This document shows, in pieces, positions 45,337 to 60,500 of a DNA stretch of 64,000 nucleotides; the first letter of the stretch is position 1, and every line of letters begins with the position of its first letter. Origin of the DNA: Metallyticus violacea (taxonomy: Eukaryota; Arthropoda; Insecta; Mantodea; Metallyticidae); assembly GCA_030762175.1 (NCBI GenBank), contig CM060831.1, positions 144,971,501 through 145,035,500 on the forward strand, given 5' to 3'. The translations under genes and the position numbers were made by a program. The notes under the pieces are model-generated. The model worked only from the letters and a program-made list of their open reading frames with translations, made no database searches and was not told the origin of the DNA.

Positions 45337-48300
45337 ACCCACCCTGTTGAGTTACTGGAATTATTTCAATATATTTAATAAAGCAGAATACCCAGCTTGT
45401 TGAGTTACTGCAATTATTTCAATATATTTAATAAAGGAGAATACCCAGCCTGTTCAGTTACTGGAATTATTTCAATATATTTAATAAAGGAGAATACCCA
45501 GCTTGTTGAGTTACTGGAATTATTTCAATATATTTAATAAAGGAGAATACCCAGCTTGTTGAGTTACTGGAATTATTTCAATATATTTAATAAAGCAGAA
45601 TACACAGCCTGTTGAGTTACTGGAATTATTTCAATATATTTAATAAAGCAGAATACCCAGCTTGTTGAGTTACTGGAATTATTTCAATATATTTAATAAA
45701 GGAGAATACCCAGCTTGTTGAGTTACTGGAATTATTTCAATATATTTAATAAAGGAGAATACCCAGCCTGTTGAGTTACTGGAATTATTTCAATATATTT
45801 AATAAAGGAGAATACCCAGCCTGTTGAGTTACTGGAATTATTTCAATATATTTAATAAAGCACAATACCCAGCTTGTTGAGTTACTGGAATTATTTCAAT
45901 ATATTTAATAAAGCAAAATACCCAGCTTGTTAAGTTACTGAAATTATTTCAATATATTTAATAAAGGAGAATACCCAGCTTGTTAAGTTACTGAAATTAT
46001 TTCAATATATTTAAGAAAGGAGAATACCCAGCTTGTTAAGTTACTGAAATTATTTAAATATATTTAATAAAGCAGAATACCCAGCTTGTTGAGTTACTGG
46101 AATTATTTCAATATATTTAATAAAGCACAATACCCAGCTTGTTGAGTTACTGGAATTATTTCAATATATTTAATAAAGCACAATACCTAGCTTGTTGAGT
46201 TACTGGAATTATTTCAATATATTTAACAAAGCAGAATACCCAGCTTGTTGAGTTACTGGAATTATTTTAATATATTTAATAAAGGAGAATACCCAGCCTG
46301 TTCAGTTACTGGAATTATTTCAATATATTTAATAAAGGAGAATACCCAGCTTGTTGAGTTACTGGAATTATTTCAATATATTTAATAAAGGAGAATACCC
46401 AGCTTGTTGAGTTACTGGAATTATTTCAATATATTTAATAAAGCAGAATACACAGCCTGTTGAGTTACTGGAATTATTTCAATATATTAAATAAAGCAGA
46501 ATACCCAGCTTGTTGAGTTACTGGAATTATTTCAATATATTTAATAAAGGAGAATACCCAGCTTGTTGAGTTACTGGAATTATTTCAATATATTTAATAA
46601 AGGAGAATACCCAGCCTGTTGAGTTACTGGAATTATTTCAATATATTTAATAAAGGAGAATACCCAGCCTGTTGAGTTACTGGAATTATTTCAATATATT
46701 TAATAAAGCACAATACCCAGCTTGTTGAGTTACTGGAATTATTTCAATATATTTAATAAAGCACAATACCCAGCTTGTTAAGTTACTGAAATTATTTCAA
46801 TATATTTAAGAAAGGAGAATACCCAGCTTGTTAAGTTACTGAAATTATTTAAATATATTTAATAAAGCAGAATACCCAGCTTGTTGAGTTACTGGAATTA
46901 TTTCAATATATTTAATAAAGCACAATACCCAGCTTGTTGAGTTACTGGAATTATTTCAATATATTTAATAAAGCAGAATACCTAGCTTGTTGAGTTACTG
47001 GAATTATTTCAATATATTTAACAAAGCAGAATACCCAGCTTGTTGAGTTACTGGAATTATTTCAATATATTTAATAAAGGAGAATACCCAGCTTGTTGAG
47101 TTACTGGAATTATTTCAATATATTTAATAAAGCACAATACCCAGCTTGTTGAGTTACTGGAATTAATTCAATATATTTAATAAAGTACAATACCCAGCTT
47201 GTTGAGTTACTGGAATTATTTCAATATATTTAATAAAGCAGAATACCCACCCTGTTGAGTTACTGGAATTATTTCAATATATTTAATAAAGCAGAATACC
47301 CAGCTTGTTGAGTTACTGGAATTATTTTAATATATTTAATAAAGGAGAATACCCAGCCTGTTCAGTTACTGGAATTATTTCAATATATTTAATAAAGGAG
47401 AATACCCAGCTTGTTGAGTTACTGGAATTATTTCAATATATTTAATAAAGGAGAATACCCAGCTTGTTGAGTTACTGGAATTATTTCAATATATTTAATA
47501 AAGCAGAATACACAGCCTGTTGAGTTACTGGAATTATTTCAATATATTTAATAAAGCAGAATACCCAGCTTGTTGAGTTACTGGAATTATTTCAATATAT
47601 TTAATAAAGGAGAATACCCAGCTTGTTGAGTTACTGGAATTATTTCAATATATTTAATAAAGGAGAATACCCAGCCTGTTGAGTTACTGGAATTATTTCA
47701 ATATATTTAATAAAGGAGAATACCCAGCCTGTTGAGTTACTGGAATTATTTCAATATATTTAATAAAGCACAATACCCAGCTTGTTGAGTTACTGGAATT
47801 ATTTCAATATATTTAATAAAGCAAAATACCCAGCTTGTTAAGTTACTGAAATTATTTCAATATATTTAATAAAGGAGAATACCCAGCTTGTTAAGTTACT
47901 GAAATTATTTCAATATATTTAATAAAGCACAATACCCAGCTTGTTGAGTTACTGGAATTATTTCAATATATTTAATAAAGGAGAATACCCAGCTTGTTGA
48001 GTTACTGGAATTATTTCAATATATTTAATAAAGCAGAATACCCAGCTTGTTGAGTTACTGGAATTATTTCAATATATTTAATAAAGCAGAATACCCAGCT
48101 TGTTGAGTTACTGGAATTATTTCAATATATTTAATAAAGGAGAATACCCAGCTTGTTGAGTTACTGGAATTATTTCAATATATTTAATAAAGCAGAATAC
48201 ACAGCCTGTTGAGTTACTGGAATTATTTCAATATATTTAATAAAGCAGAATACCCAGCTTGTTGAGTTACTGGAATTATTTCAATATATTTAATAAAGGA

Positions 48301-49788
48301 GAATACCCAGCTTGTTGAGTTACTGGAATTATTTCAATATATTTAATAAAGCACAATACCCAGCCTGTTGAGTTACTGGAATTAATTCAATATATTTAAT
48401 AAAGGAGAATACCCAGCCTGTTGAGTTACTGGAACTATTTCAATATATTTAATAAAGCACAATACCCAGCTTGTTGAGTTACTGGAATTATTTCAATATA
48501 TTTAATAAAGCAAAATACCCAGCTTGTTAAGTTACTGAAATTATTTCAATATATTTAATAAAGGAGAATACCCAGCTTGTTAAGTTACTGGAATTATTTC
48601 AATATATTTAATAAAGGAGAATACCCAGCTTGTTGAGTTACTGGAATTATTTCAATATATTTAATAAAGCACAATACCCAGCTTGTTGAGTTACTGGAAT
48701 TATTTCAATATATTTAATAAAGCACAATACCCAGCTTGTTGAGTTACTGGAATTATTTCAATATATTTAATAAAGCAGAATACCCAGCTTGTTGAGTTAC
48801 TGGAATTATTTCAATATATTTAATAAAGCAGAATACCCAGCTTGTTGAGTTACTGGAATTATTTCAATATATTTAATAAAGGAGAATACCCAGCTTGTTG
48901 AGTTACTGGAATTATTTCAATATATTTAATAAAGGAGAATACCCAGCTTGTTGAGTTACTGGAATTATTTCAATATATTTAATAAAGCAGAATACACAGC
49001 CTGTTGAGTTACTGGAATTATTTCAATATATTAAATAAAGCAGAATACCCAGCTTGTTGAGTTACTGGAATTATTTCAATATATTTAATAAAGGAGAATA
49101 CCCAGCTTGTTGAGTTACTGGAATTATTTCAATATATTTAATAAAGGAGAATACCCAGCCTGTTGAGTTACTGGAATTATTTCAATATATTTAATAAAGG
49201 AGAATACCCAGCCTGTTGAGTTACTGGAATTATTTCAATATATTTAATAAAGCACAATACCCAGCTTGTTGAGTTACTGGAATTATTTCAATATATTTAA
49301 TAAAGCACAATACCCAGCTTGTTAAGTTACTGAAATTATTTCAATATATTTAAGAAAGGAGAATACCCAGCTTGTTAAGTTACTGAAATTATTTAAATAT
49401 ATTTAATAAAGCAGAATACCCAGCTTGTTGAGTTACTGGAATTATTTCAATATATTTAATAAAGCACAATACCCAGCTTGTTGAGTTACTGGAATTATTT
49501 CAATATATTTAATAAAGCAGAATACCTAGCTTGTTGAGTTACTGGAATTATTTCAATATATTTAACAAAGCAGAATACCCAGCTTGTTGAGTTACTGGAA
49601 TTATTTCAATATATTTAATAAAGGAGAATACCCAGCTTGTTGAGTTACTGGAATTATTTCAATATATTTAATAAAGCACAATACCCAGCTTGTTGAGTTA
49701 CTGGAATTAATTCAATATATTTAATAAAGTACAATACCCAGCTTGTTGAGTTACTGGAATTATTTCAATATATTTAATAAAGCAGAAT
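45337..49788. repeat. Rearranged satellite segment between blocks 1 and 2
   Basis: Y markers at 45337, 47245 and 49789 are spaced 36 and 48 monomers apart instead of 98. The part after 47245 follows the first half of the 78-monomer block (GGAACTATT near 48432). Near 48890-48960 it switches to the sequence typical of the X-to-Y part (TTAAGAAAGG variant near 49350). The switch keeps the 53-bp phase, as expected for unequal exchange between aligned monomers. Confidence 0.8.
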
Positions 49789-52700
49789 ACCCACCCTGTT
49801 GAGTTACTGGAATTATTTCAATATATTTAATAAAGCAGAATACCCAGCTTGTTGAGTTACTGGAATTATTTTAATATATTTAATAAAGGAGAATACCCAG
49901 CCTGTTCAGTTACTGGAATTATTTCAATATATTTAATAAAGGAGAATACCCAGCTTGTTGAGTTACTGGAATTATTTCAATATATTTAATAAAGGAGAAT
50001 ACCCAGCTTGTTGAGTTACTGGAATTATTTCAATATATTTAATAAAGCAGAATACACAGCCTGTTGAGTTACTGGAATTATTTCAATATATTTAATAAAG
50101 CAGAATACCCAGCTTGTTGAGTTACTGGAATTATTTCAATATATTTAATAAAGGAGAATACCCAGCTTGTTGAGTTACTGGAATTATTTCAATATATTTA
50201 ATAAAGGAGAATACCCAGCCTGTTGAGTTACTGGAATTATTTCAATATATTTAATAAAGGAGAATACCCAGCCTGTTGAGTTACTGGAATTATTTCAATA
50301 TATTTAATAAAGCACAATACCCAGCTTGTTGAGTTACTGGAATTATTTCAATATATTTAATAAAGCAAAATACCCAGCTTGTTAAGTTACTGAAATTATT
50401 TCAATATATTTAATAAAGGAGAATACCCAGCTTGTTAAGTTACTGAAATTATTTCAATATATTTAATAAAGCACAATACCCAGCTTGTTGAGTTACTGGA
50501 ATTATTTCAATATATTTAATAAAGGAGAATACCCAGCTTGTTGAGTTACTGGAATTATTTCAATATATTTAATAAAGCAGAATACCCAGCTTGTTGAGTT
50601 ACTGGAATTATTTCAATATATTTAATAAAGCAGAATACCCAGCTTGTTGAGTTACTGGAATTATTTCAATATATTTAATAAAGGAGAATACCCAGCTTGT
50701 TGAGTTACTGGAATTATTTCAATATATTTAATAAAGCAGAATACACAGCCTGTTGAGTTACTGGAATTATTTCAATATATTTAATAAAGCAGAATACCCA
50801 GCTTGTTGAGTTACTGGAATTATTTCAATATATTTAATAAAGGAGAATACCCAGCTTGTTGAGTTACTGGAATTATTTCAATATATTTAATAAAGCACAA
50901 TACCCAGCCTGTTGAGTTACTGGAATTAATTCAATATATTTAATAAAGGAGAATACCCAGCCTGTTGAGTTACTGGAACTATTTCAATATATTTAATAAA
51001 GCACAATACCCAGCTTGTTGAGTTACTGGAATTATTTCAATATATTTAATAAAGCAAAATACCCAGCTTGTTAAGTTACTGAAATTATTTCAATATATTT
51101 AATAAAGGAGAATACCCAGCTTGTTAAGTTACTGGAATTATTTCAATATATTTAATAAAGGAGAATACCCAGCTTGTTGAGTTACTGGAATTATTTCAAT
51201 ATATTTAATAAAGCACAATACCCAGCTTGTTGAGTTACTGGAATTATTTCAATATATTTAATAAAGCACAATACCCAGCTTGTTGAGTTACTGGAATTAT
51301 TTCAATATATTTAATAAAGCAGAATACCCAGCTTGTTGAGTTACTGGAATTATTTCAATATATTTAATAAAGCAGAATACCCAGCTTGTTGAGTTACTGG
51401 AATTATTTCAATATATTTAATAAAGGAGAATACCCAGCTTGTTGAGTTACTGGAATTATTTCAATATATTTAATAAAGCACAATACCCAGCCTGTTGAGT
51501 TACTGGAATTATTTCAATATATTTAATAAAGCACAATACCCAGCTTGTTGAGTTACTGAAATTATTTCAATATATTCAATAAAGGAGTATACCCAGCTTG
51601 TTAAGTTACTGAAATTATTTCAATATATTTAATAAAGCACAATACCCAGCTTGTTGAGTTACTGGAATTATTTCAATATATTTAATAAAGCACAATACCC
51701 AGCTTGTTGAGTTACTGGAATTATTTCAATATATTTAATAAAGCAGAATACCCAGCTTGTTGAGTTACTGGAATTATTTCAATATATTTAATAAAGCAGA
51801 ATACCCAGCTTGTTGAGTTACTGGAATTATTTCAATATATTTAATAAAGGAGAATACCCAGCTTGTTGAGTTACTGGAATTATTTCAATATATTTAATAA
51901 AGCACAATACCCAGCCTGTTGAGTTACTGGAATTATTTCAATATATTTAATAAAGCACAATACCCAGCTTGTTGAGTTACTGGAATTATTTCAATATATT
52001 TAATAAAGCAAAATACCCAGCTTGTTAAGTTACTGAAATTATTTCAATATATTTAATAAAGGAGAATACCCAGCTTGTTAAGTTACTGAAATTATTTCAA
52101 TATATTTAATAAAGCACAATACCCAGCTTGTTGAGTTACTGGAATTATTTCAATATATTTAATAAAGCACAATACCCAGCTTGTTGAGTTACTGGAATTA
52201 TTTCAATATATTTAATAAAGCAGAATACCCAGCTTGTTGAGTTACTGGAATTATTTCAATATATTTAATAAAGCAGAATACCCAGCTTGTTGAGTTACTG
52301 GAATTATTTCAATATATTTAATAAAGGAGAATACCCAGCTTGTTGAGTTACTGGAATTATTTCAATATATTTAATAAAGCAGAATACACAGCCTGTTGAG
52401 TTACTGGAATTATTTCAATATATTTAATAAAGCAGAATACCCAGCTTGTTGAGTTACTGGAATTATTTCAATATATTTAATAAAGGAGAATACCCAGCTT
52501 GTTGAGTTACTGGAATTATTTCAATATATTTAATAAAGCACAATACCCAGCCTGTTGAGTTACTGGAATTATTTCAATATATTTAATAAAGGAGAATACC
52601 CAGCCTGTTGAGTTGCTGGAATTATTTCAATATATTTAATAAAGCACAATACCCAGCTTGTTGAGTTACTGGAATTATTTCAATATATTTAATAAAGCAA

Positions 52701-54982
52701 AATACCCAGCTTGTTAAGTTACTGAAATTATTTCAATATATTTAATAAAGGAGAATACCCAGCTTGTTAAGTTACTGGAATTATTTCAATATATTTAATA
52801 AAGGAGAATACCCAGCTTGTTGAGTTACTGGAATTATTTCAATATATTTAATAAAGCACAATACCCAGCTTGTTGAGTTACTGGAATTATTTCAATATAT
52901 TTAATAAAGCACAATACCCAGCTTGTTGAGTTACTGGAATTATTTCAATATATTTAATAAAGCAGAATACCCAGCTTGTTGAGTTACTGGAATTATTTCA
53001 ATATATTTAATAAAGCAGAATACCCAGCTTGTTGAGTTACTGGAATTATTTCAATATATTTAATAAAGGAGAATACCCAGCTTGTTGAGTTACTGGAATT
53101 ATTTCAATATATTTAATAAAGCACAATACCCAGCCTTTTGAGTTACTGGAATTATTTCAATATATTTAATAAAGCACAATACCCAGCTTGTTGAGTTACT
53201 GAAATTATTTCAATATATTCAATAAAGGAGAATACCCAGCTTGTTAAGTTACTGAAATTATTTCAATATATTTAATAAAGCACAATACCCAGCTTGTTGA
53301 GTTACTGGAATTATTTCAATATATTTAATAAAGCACAATACCCAGCTTGTTGAGTTACTGGAATTATTTCAATATATTTAATAAAGCAGAATACCCAGCT
53401 TGTTGAGTTACTGGAATTATTTCAATATATTTAATAAAGCAGAATACCCAGCTTGTTGAGTTACTGGAATTATTTCAATATATTTAATAAAGGAGAATAC
53501 CCAGCTTGTTGAGTTACTGGAATTATTTCAATATATTTAATAAAGCACAATACCCAGCCTGTTGAGTTACTGGAATTGTTTCAATATATTTAATAAAGGA
53601 GAATACCCAGCTTGTTGAGTTACTGGAATTATTTCAATATATTTAATAAAGGAGAATACCCAGCCTGTTGAGTTACTAGAATTATTTCAATATTTTTAAT
53701 AAAGCAAAAGACCCAGCCTGTTGAGTTACTGGAATTATTTCAATATATTTAATAAAGGAGAATACCCAGCCTGTTGAGTTACTGGAATTATTTCAATATA
53801 TTTAATAAAGCACAATACCCAGTTTGTTGAGTTCCTGGAATTATTTCAATATATTTAATAAAGCACAATACCCAGCTTGTTGAGTTACTGGAATTATTTC
53901 AATATATTTAATAAAGCAGAATACCCACCCTGTTGAGTTACTGGAATTATTTCAATATATTTAATAAAGCAGAATACCCAGCTTGTTGAGTTACTGGAAT
54001 TATTTTAATATATTTAATAAAGGAGAATACCCAGCCTGTTCAGTTACTGGAATTATTTCAATATATTTAATAAAGGAGAATACCCAGCTTGTTGAGTTAC
54101 TGGAATTATTTCAATATATTTAATAAAGGAGAATACCCAGCTTGTTGAGTTACTGGAATTATTTCAATATATTTAATAAAGCAGAATACACAGCCTGTTG
54201 AGTTACTGGAATTATTTCAATATATTAAATAAAGCAGAATACCCAGCTTGTTGAGTTACTGGAATTATTTCAATATATTTAATAAAGGAGAATACCCAGC
54301 TTGTTGAGTTACTGGAATTATTTCAATATATTTAATAAAGGAGAATACCCAGCCTGTTGAGTTACTGGAATTATTTCAATATATTTAATAAAGGAGAATA
54401 CCCAGCCTGTTGAGTTACTGGAATTATTTCAATATATTTAATAAAGCACAATACCCAGCTTGTTGAGTTACTGGAATTATTTCAATATATTTAATAAAGC
54501 ACAATACCCAGCTTGTTAAGTTACTGAAATTATTTCAATATATTTAAGAAAGGAGAATACCCAGCTTGTTAAGTTACTGAAATTATTTAAATATATTTAA
54601 TAAAGCAGAATACCCAGCTTGTTGAGTTACTGGAATTATTTCAATATATTTAATAAAGCACAATACCCAGCTTGTTGAGTTACTGGAATTATTTCAATAT
54701 ATTTAATAAAGCACAATACCTAGCTTGTTGAGTTACTGGAATTATTTCAATATATTTAACAAAGCAGAATACCCAGCTTGTTGAGTTACTGGAATTATTT
54801 CAATATATTTAATAAAGGAGAATACCCAGCTTGTTGAGTTACTGGAATTATTTCAATATATTTAATAAAGCACAATACCCAGCTTGTTGAGTTACTGGAA
54901 TTAATTCAATATATTTAATAAAGTACAATACCCAGCTTGTTGAGTTACTGGAATTATTTCAATATATTTAATAAAGCAGAAT
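49789..54982. repeat. Higher-order block 2 (Y-78-X-20-Y)
   Basis: Y marker at 49789, X at 53923 (4134 bp, 78 monomers), Y at 54983 (1060 bp, 20 monomers). The single-event variants of block 1 recur at +9646 bp (182 monomers): GGAACTATT near 50977, GGAGTATACCC near 51587, GAGTTGCTGG near 52613 and CAGCCTTTTGAG near 53133. Confidence 0.9.
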
Positions 54983-57526
54983 ACCCACCCTGTTGAGTTA
55001 CTGGAATTATTTCAATATATTTAATAAAGCAGAATACCCAGCTTGTTGAGTTACTGCAATTATTTCAATATATTTAATAAAGGAGAATACCCAGCCTGTT
55101 CAGTTACTGGAATTATTTCAATATATTTAATAAAGGAGAATACCCAGCTTGTTGAGTTACTGGAATTATTTCAATATATTTAATAAAGGAGAATACCCAG
55201 CTTGTTGAGTTACTGGAATTATTTCAATATATTTAATAAAGCAGAATACACAGCCTGTTGAGTTACTGGAATTATTTCAATATATTTAATAAAGCAGAAT
55301 ACCCAGCTTGTTGAGTTACTGGAATTATTTCAATATATTTAATAAAGGAGAATACCCAGCTTGTTGAGTTACTGGAATTATTTCAATATATTTAATAAAG
55401 GAGAATACCCAGCCTGTTGAGTTACTGGAATTATTTCAATATATTTAATAAAGGAGAATACCCAGCCTGTTGAGTTACTGGAATTATTTCAATATATTTA
55501 ATAAAGCACAATACCCAGCTTGTTGAGTTACTGGAATTATTTCAATATATTTAATAAAGCAAAATACCCAGCTTGTTAAGTTACTGAAATTATTTCAATA
55601 TATTTAATAAAGGAGAATACCCAGCTTGTTAAGTTACTGAAATTATTTCAATATATTTAATAAAGCACAATACCCAGCTTGTTGAGTTACTGGAATTATT
55701 TCAATATATTTAATAAAGCACAATACCCAGCTTGTTGAGTTACTGGAATTATTTCAATATATTTAATAAAGCAGAATACCCAGCTTGTTGAGTTACTTGA
55801 ATTATTTCAATATATTTAATAAAGCAGAATACCCAGCTTGTTGAGTTACTGGAATTATTTCAATATATTTAATAAAGGAAATTACCCAGCTTGTTGAGTT
55901 ACTGGAATTATTTCAATATATTTAATAAAGCAGAATACACAGCCTGTTCAGTTACTGGAATTATTTCAATATATTTAATAAAGCAGAATACCCAGCTTGT
56001 TGAGTTACTGGAATTATTTCAATATATTTAATAAAGGAGAATACCCAGCTTGTTGAGTTACTGGAATTATTTCAATATATTTAATAAAGCACAATACCCA
56101 GCCTGTTGAGTTACTGGAATTATTTCAATATATTTAATAAAGGAGAATACCCAGCCTGTTGAGTTACTGGAATTATTTCAATACATTTAATAAAGCACAA
56201 TACTCAGCTTGTTGAGTTACTGGAATTATTTCAATATATTTAATAAAGGAGAATACCCAGCCTGTTGAGTTACTGGAATTATTTCAATATATTTAATAAA
56301 GGAGAATACCCAGCCTGTTGAGTTACTGGAATTATTTCAATATATTTAATAAAGCACAATACCCAGTTTGTTGAGTTCCTGGAATTATTTCAATATATTT
56401 AATAAAGCACAATACCCAGCTTGTTGAGTTACTGGAATTATTTCAATATATTTAATAAAGCAGAATACCCACCCTGTTGAGTTACTGGAATTATTTCAAT
56501 ATATTTAATAAAGCAGAATACCCAGCTTGTTGAGTTACTGGAATTATTTTAATATATTTAATAAAGGAGAATACCCAGCCTGTTCAGTTACTGGAATTAT
56601 TTCAATATATTTAATAAAGGAGAATACCCAGCTTGTTGAGTTACTGGAATTATTTCAATATATTTAATAAAGGAGAATACCCAGCTTGTTGAGTTACTGG
56701 AATTATTTCAATATATTTAATAAAGCAGAATACACAGCCTGTTGAGTTACTGGAATTATTTCAATATATTAAATAAAGCAGAATACCCAGCTTGTTGAGT
56801 TACTGGAATTATTTCAATATATTTAATAAAGGAGAATACCCAGCTTGTTGAGTTACTGGAATTATTTCAATATATTTAATAAAGGAGAATACCCAGCCTG
56901 TTGAGTTACTGGAATTATTTCAATATATTTAATAAAGGAGAATACCCAGCCTGTTGAGTTACTGGAATTATTTCAATATATTTAATAAAGCACAATACCC
57001 AGCTTGTTGAGTTACTGGAATTATTTCAATATATTTAATAAAGCACAATACCCAGCTTGTTAAGTTACTGAAATTATTTCAATATATTTAAGAAAGGAGA
57101 ATACCCAGCTTGTTAAGTTACTGAAATTATTTAAATATATTTAATAAAGCAGAATACCCAGCTTGTTGAGTTACTGGAATTATTTCAATATATTTAATAA
57201 AGCACAATACCCAGCTTGTTGAGTTACTGGAATTATTTCAATATATTTAATAAAGCAGAATACCTAGCTTGTTGAGTTACTGGAATTATTTCAATATATT
57301 TAACAAAGCAGAATACCCAGCTTGTTGAGTTACTGGAATTATTTCAATATATTTAATAAAGGAGAATACCCAGCTTGTTGAGTTACTGGAATTATTTCAA
57401 TATATTTAATAAAGCACAATACCCAGCTTGTTGAGTTACTGGAATTAATTCAATATATTTAATAAAGTACAATACCCAGCTTGTTGAGTTACTGGAATTA
57501 TTTCAATATATTTAATAAAGCAGAAT
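54983..57526. repeat. Rearranged satellite segment between blocks 2 and 3
   Basis: Y at 54983 is followed by X at 56467 after only 28 monomers (1484 bp), then Y at 57527 after the usual 20. Variants unique to this stretch, CTTGAATT near 55796 and GGAAATTACCC near 55877, reappear near the window end at 63534 and 63615, exactly 7738 bp later. The last 1.3 kb of the window is therefore a copy of the start of this segment. Confidence 0.85.
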
Positions 57527-60500
57527 ACCCACCCTGTTGAGTTACTGGAATTATTTCAATATATTTAATAAAGCAGAATACCCAGCTTGTTGAGTTACTG
57601 GAATTATTTTAATATATTTAATAAAGGAGAATACCCAGCCTGTTCAGTTACTGGAATTATTTCAATATATTTAATAAAGGAGAATACCCAGCTTGTTGAG
57701 TTACTGGAATTATTTCAATATATTTAATAAAGGAGAATACCCAGCTTGTTGAGTTACTGGAATTATTTCAATATATTTAATAAAGCAGAATACACAGCCT
57801 GTTGAGTTACTGGAATTATTTCAATATATTTAATAAAGCAGAATACCCAGCTTGTTGAGTTACTGGAATTATTTCAATATATTTAATAAAGGAGAATACC
57901 CAGCTTGTTGAGTTACTGGAATTATTTCAATATATTTAATAAAGGAGAATACCCAGCCTGTTGAGTTACTGGAATTATTTCAATATATTTAATAAAGGAG
58001 AATACCCAGCCTGTTGAGTTACTGGAATTATTTCAATATATTTAATAAAGCACAATACCCAGCTTGTTGAGTTACTGGAATTATTTCAATATATTTAATA
58101 AAGCAAAATACCCAGCTTGTTAAGTTACTGAAATTATTTCAATATATTTAATAAAGGAGAATACCCAGCTTGTTAAGTTACTGAAATTATTTCAATATAT
58201 TTAATAAAGCACAATACCCAGCTTGTTGAGTTACTGGAATTATTTCAATATATTTAATAAAGCACAATACCCAGCTTGTTGAGTTACTGGAATTATTTCA
58301 ATATATTTAATAAAGCAGAATACCCAGCTTGTTGAGTTACTGGAATTATTTCAATATATTTAATAAAGCAGAATACCCAGCTTGTTGAGTTACTGGAATT
58401 ATTTCAATATATTTAATAAAGGAGAATACCCAGCTTGTTGAGTTACTGGAATTATTTCAATATATTTAATAAAGCAGAATACACAGCCTGTTGAGTTACT
58501 GGAATTATTTCAATATATTTAATAAAGCAGAATACCCAGCTTGTTGAGTTACTGGAATTATTTCAATATATTTAATAAAGGAGAATACCCAGCTTGTTGA
58601 GTTACTGGAATTATTTCAATATATTTAATAAAGCACAATACCCAGCCTGTTGAGTTACTGGAATTAATTCAATATATTTAATAAAGGAGAATACCCAGCC
58701 TGTTGAGTTACTGGAATTATTTCAATATATTTAATAAAGCACAATACCCAGCTTGTTGAGTTACTGGAATTATTTCAATATATTTAATAAAGCAAAATAC
58801 CCAGCTTGTTAAGTTACTGAAATTATTTCAATATATTTAATAAAGGAGAATACCCAGCTTGTTAAGTTACTGGAATTATTTCAATATATTTAATAAAGGA
58901 GAATACCCAGCTTGTTGAGTTACTGGAATTATTTCAATATATTTAATAAAGCACAATACCCAGCTTGTTGAGTTACTGGAATTATTTCAATATATTTAAT
59001 AAAGCACAATACCCAGCTTGTTGAGTTACTGGAATTATTTCAATATATTTAATAAAGCAGAATACCCAGCTTGTTGAGTTACTGGAATTATTTCAATATA
59101 TTTAATAAAGCAGAATACCCAGCTTGTTGAGTTACTGGAATTATTTCAATATATTTAATAAAGGAGAATACCCAGCTTGTTGAGTTACTGGAATTATTTC
59201 AATATATTTAATAAAGCACAATACCCAGCCTGTTGAGTTACTGGAATTATTTCAATATATTTAATAAAGCACAATACCCAGCTTGTTGAGTTACTGAAAT
59301 TATTTCAATATATTCAATAAAGGAGTATACCCAGCTTGTTAAGTTACTGAAATTATTTCAATATATTTAATAAAGCACAATACCCAGCTTGTTGAGTTAC
59401 TGGAATTATTTCAATATATTTAATAAAGCACAATACCCAGCTTGTTGAGTTACTGGAATTATTTCAATATATTTAATAAAGCAGAATACCCAGCTTGTTG
59501 AGTTACTGGAATTATTTCAATATATTTAATAAAGCAGAATACCCAGCTTGTTGAGTTACTGGAATTATTTCAATATATTTAATAAAGGAGAATACCCAGC
59601 TTGTTGAGTTACTGGAATTATTTCAATATATTTAATAAAGCACAATACCCAGCCTGTTGAGTTACTGGAATTATTTCAATATATTTAATAAAGCACAATA
59701 CCCAGCTTGTTGAGTTACTGGAATTATTTCAATATATTTAATAAAGCAAAATACCCAGCTTGTTAAGTTACTGAAATTATTTCAATATATTTAATAAAGG
59801 AGAATACCCAGCTTGTTAAGTTACTGAAATTATTTCAATATATTTAATAAAGCACAATACCCAGCTTGTTGAGTTACTGGAATTATTTCAATATATTTAA
59901 TAAAGCACAATACCCAGCTTGTTGAGTTACTGGAATTATTTCAATATATTTAATAAAGCAGAATACCCAGCTTGTTGAGTTACTGGAATTATTTCAATAT
60001 ATTTAATAAAGCAGAATACCCAGCTTGTTGAGTTACTGGAATTATTTCAATATATTTAATAAAGGAGAATACCCAGCTTGTTGAGTTACTGGAATTATTT
60101 CAATATATTTAATAAAGCAGAATACACAGCCTGTTGAGTTACTGGAATTATTTCAATATATTTAATAAAGCAGAATACCCAGCTTGTTGAGTTACTGGAA
60201 TTATTTCAATATATTTAATAAAGGAGAATACCCAGCTTGTTGAGTTACTGGAATTATTTCAATATATTTAATAAAGCACAATACCCAGCCTGTTGAGTTA
60301 CTGGAATTATTTCAATATATTTAATAAAGGAGAATACCCAGCCTGTTGAGTTGCTGGAATTATTTCAATATATTTAATAAAGCACAATACCCAGCTTGTT
60401 GAGTTACTGGAATTATTTCAATATATTTAATAAAGCAAAATACCCAGCTTGTTAAGTTACTGAAATTATTTCAATATATTTAATAAAGCAAAATACCCAG

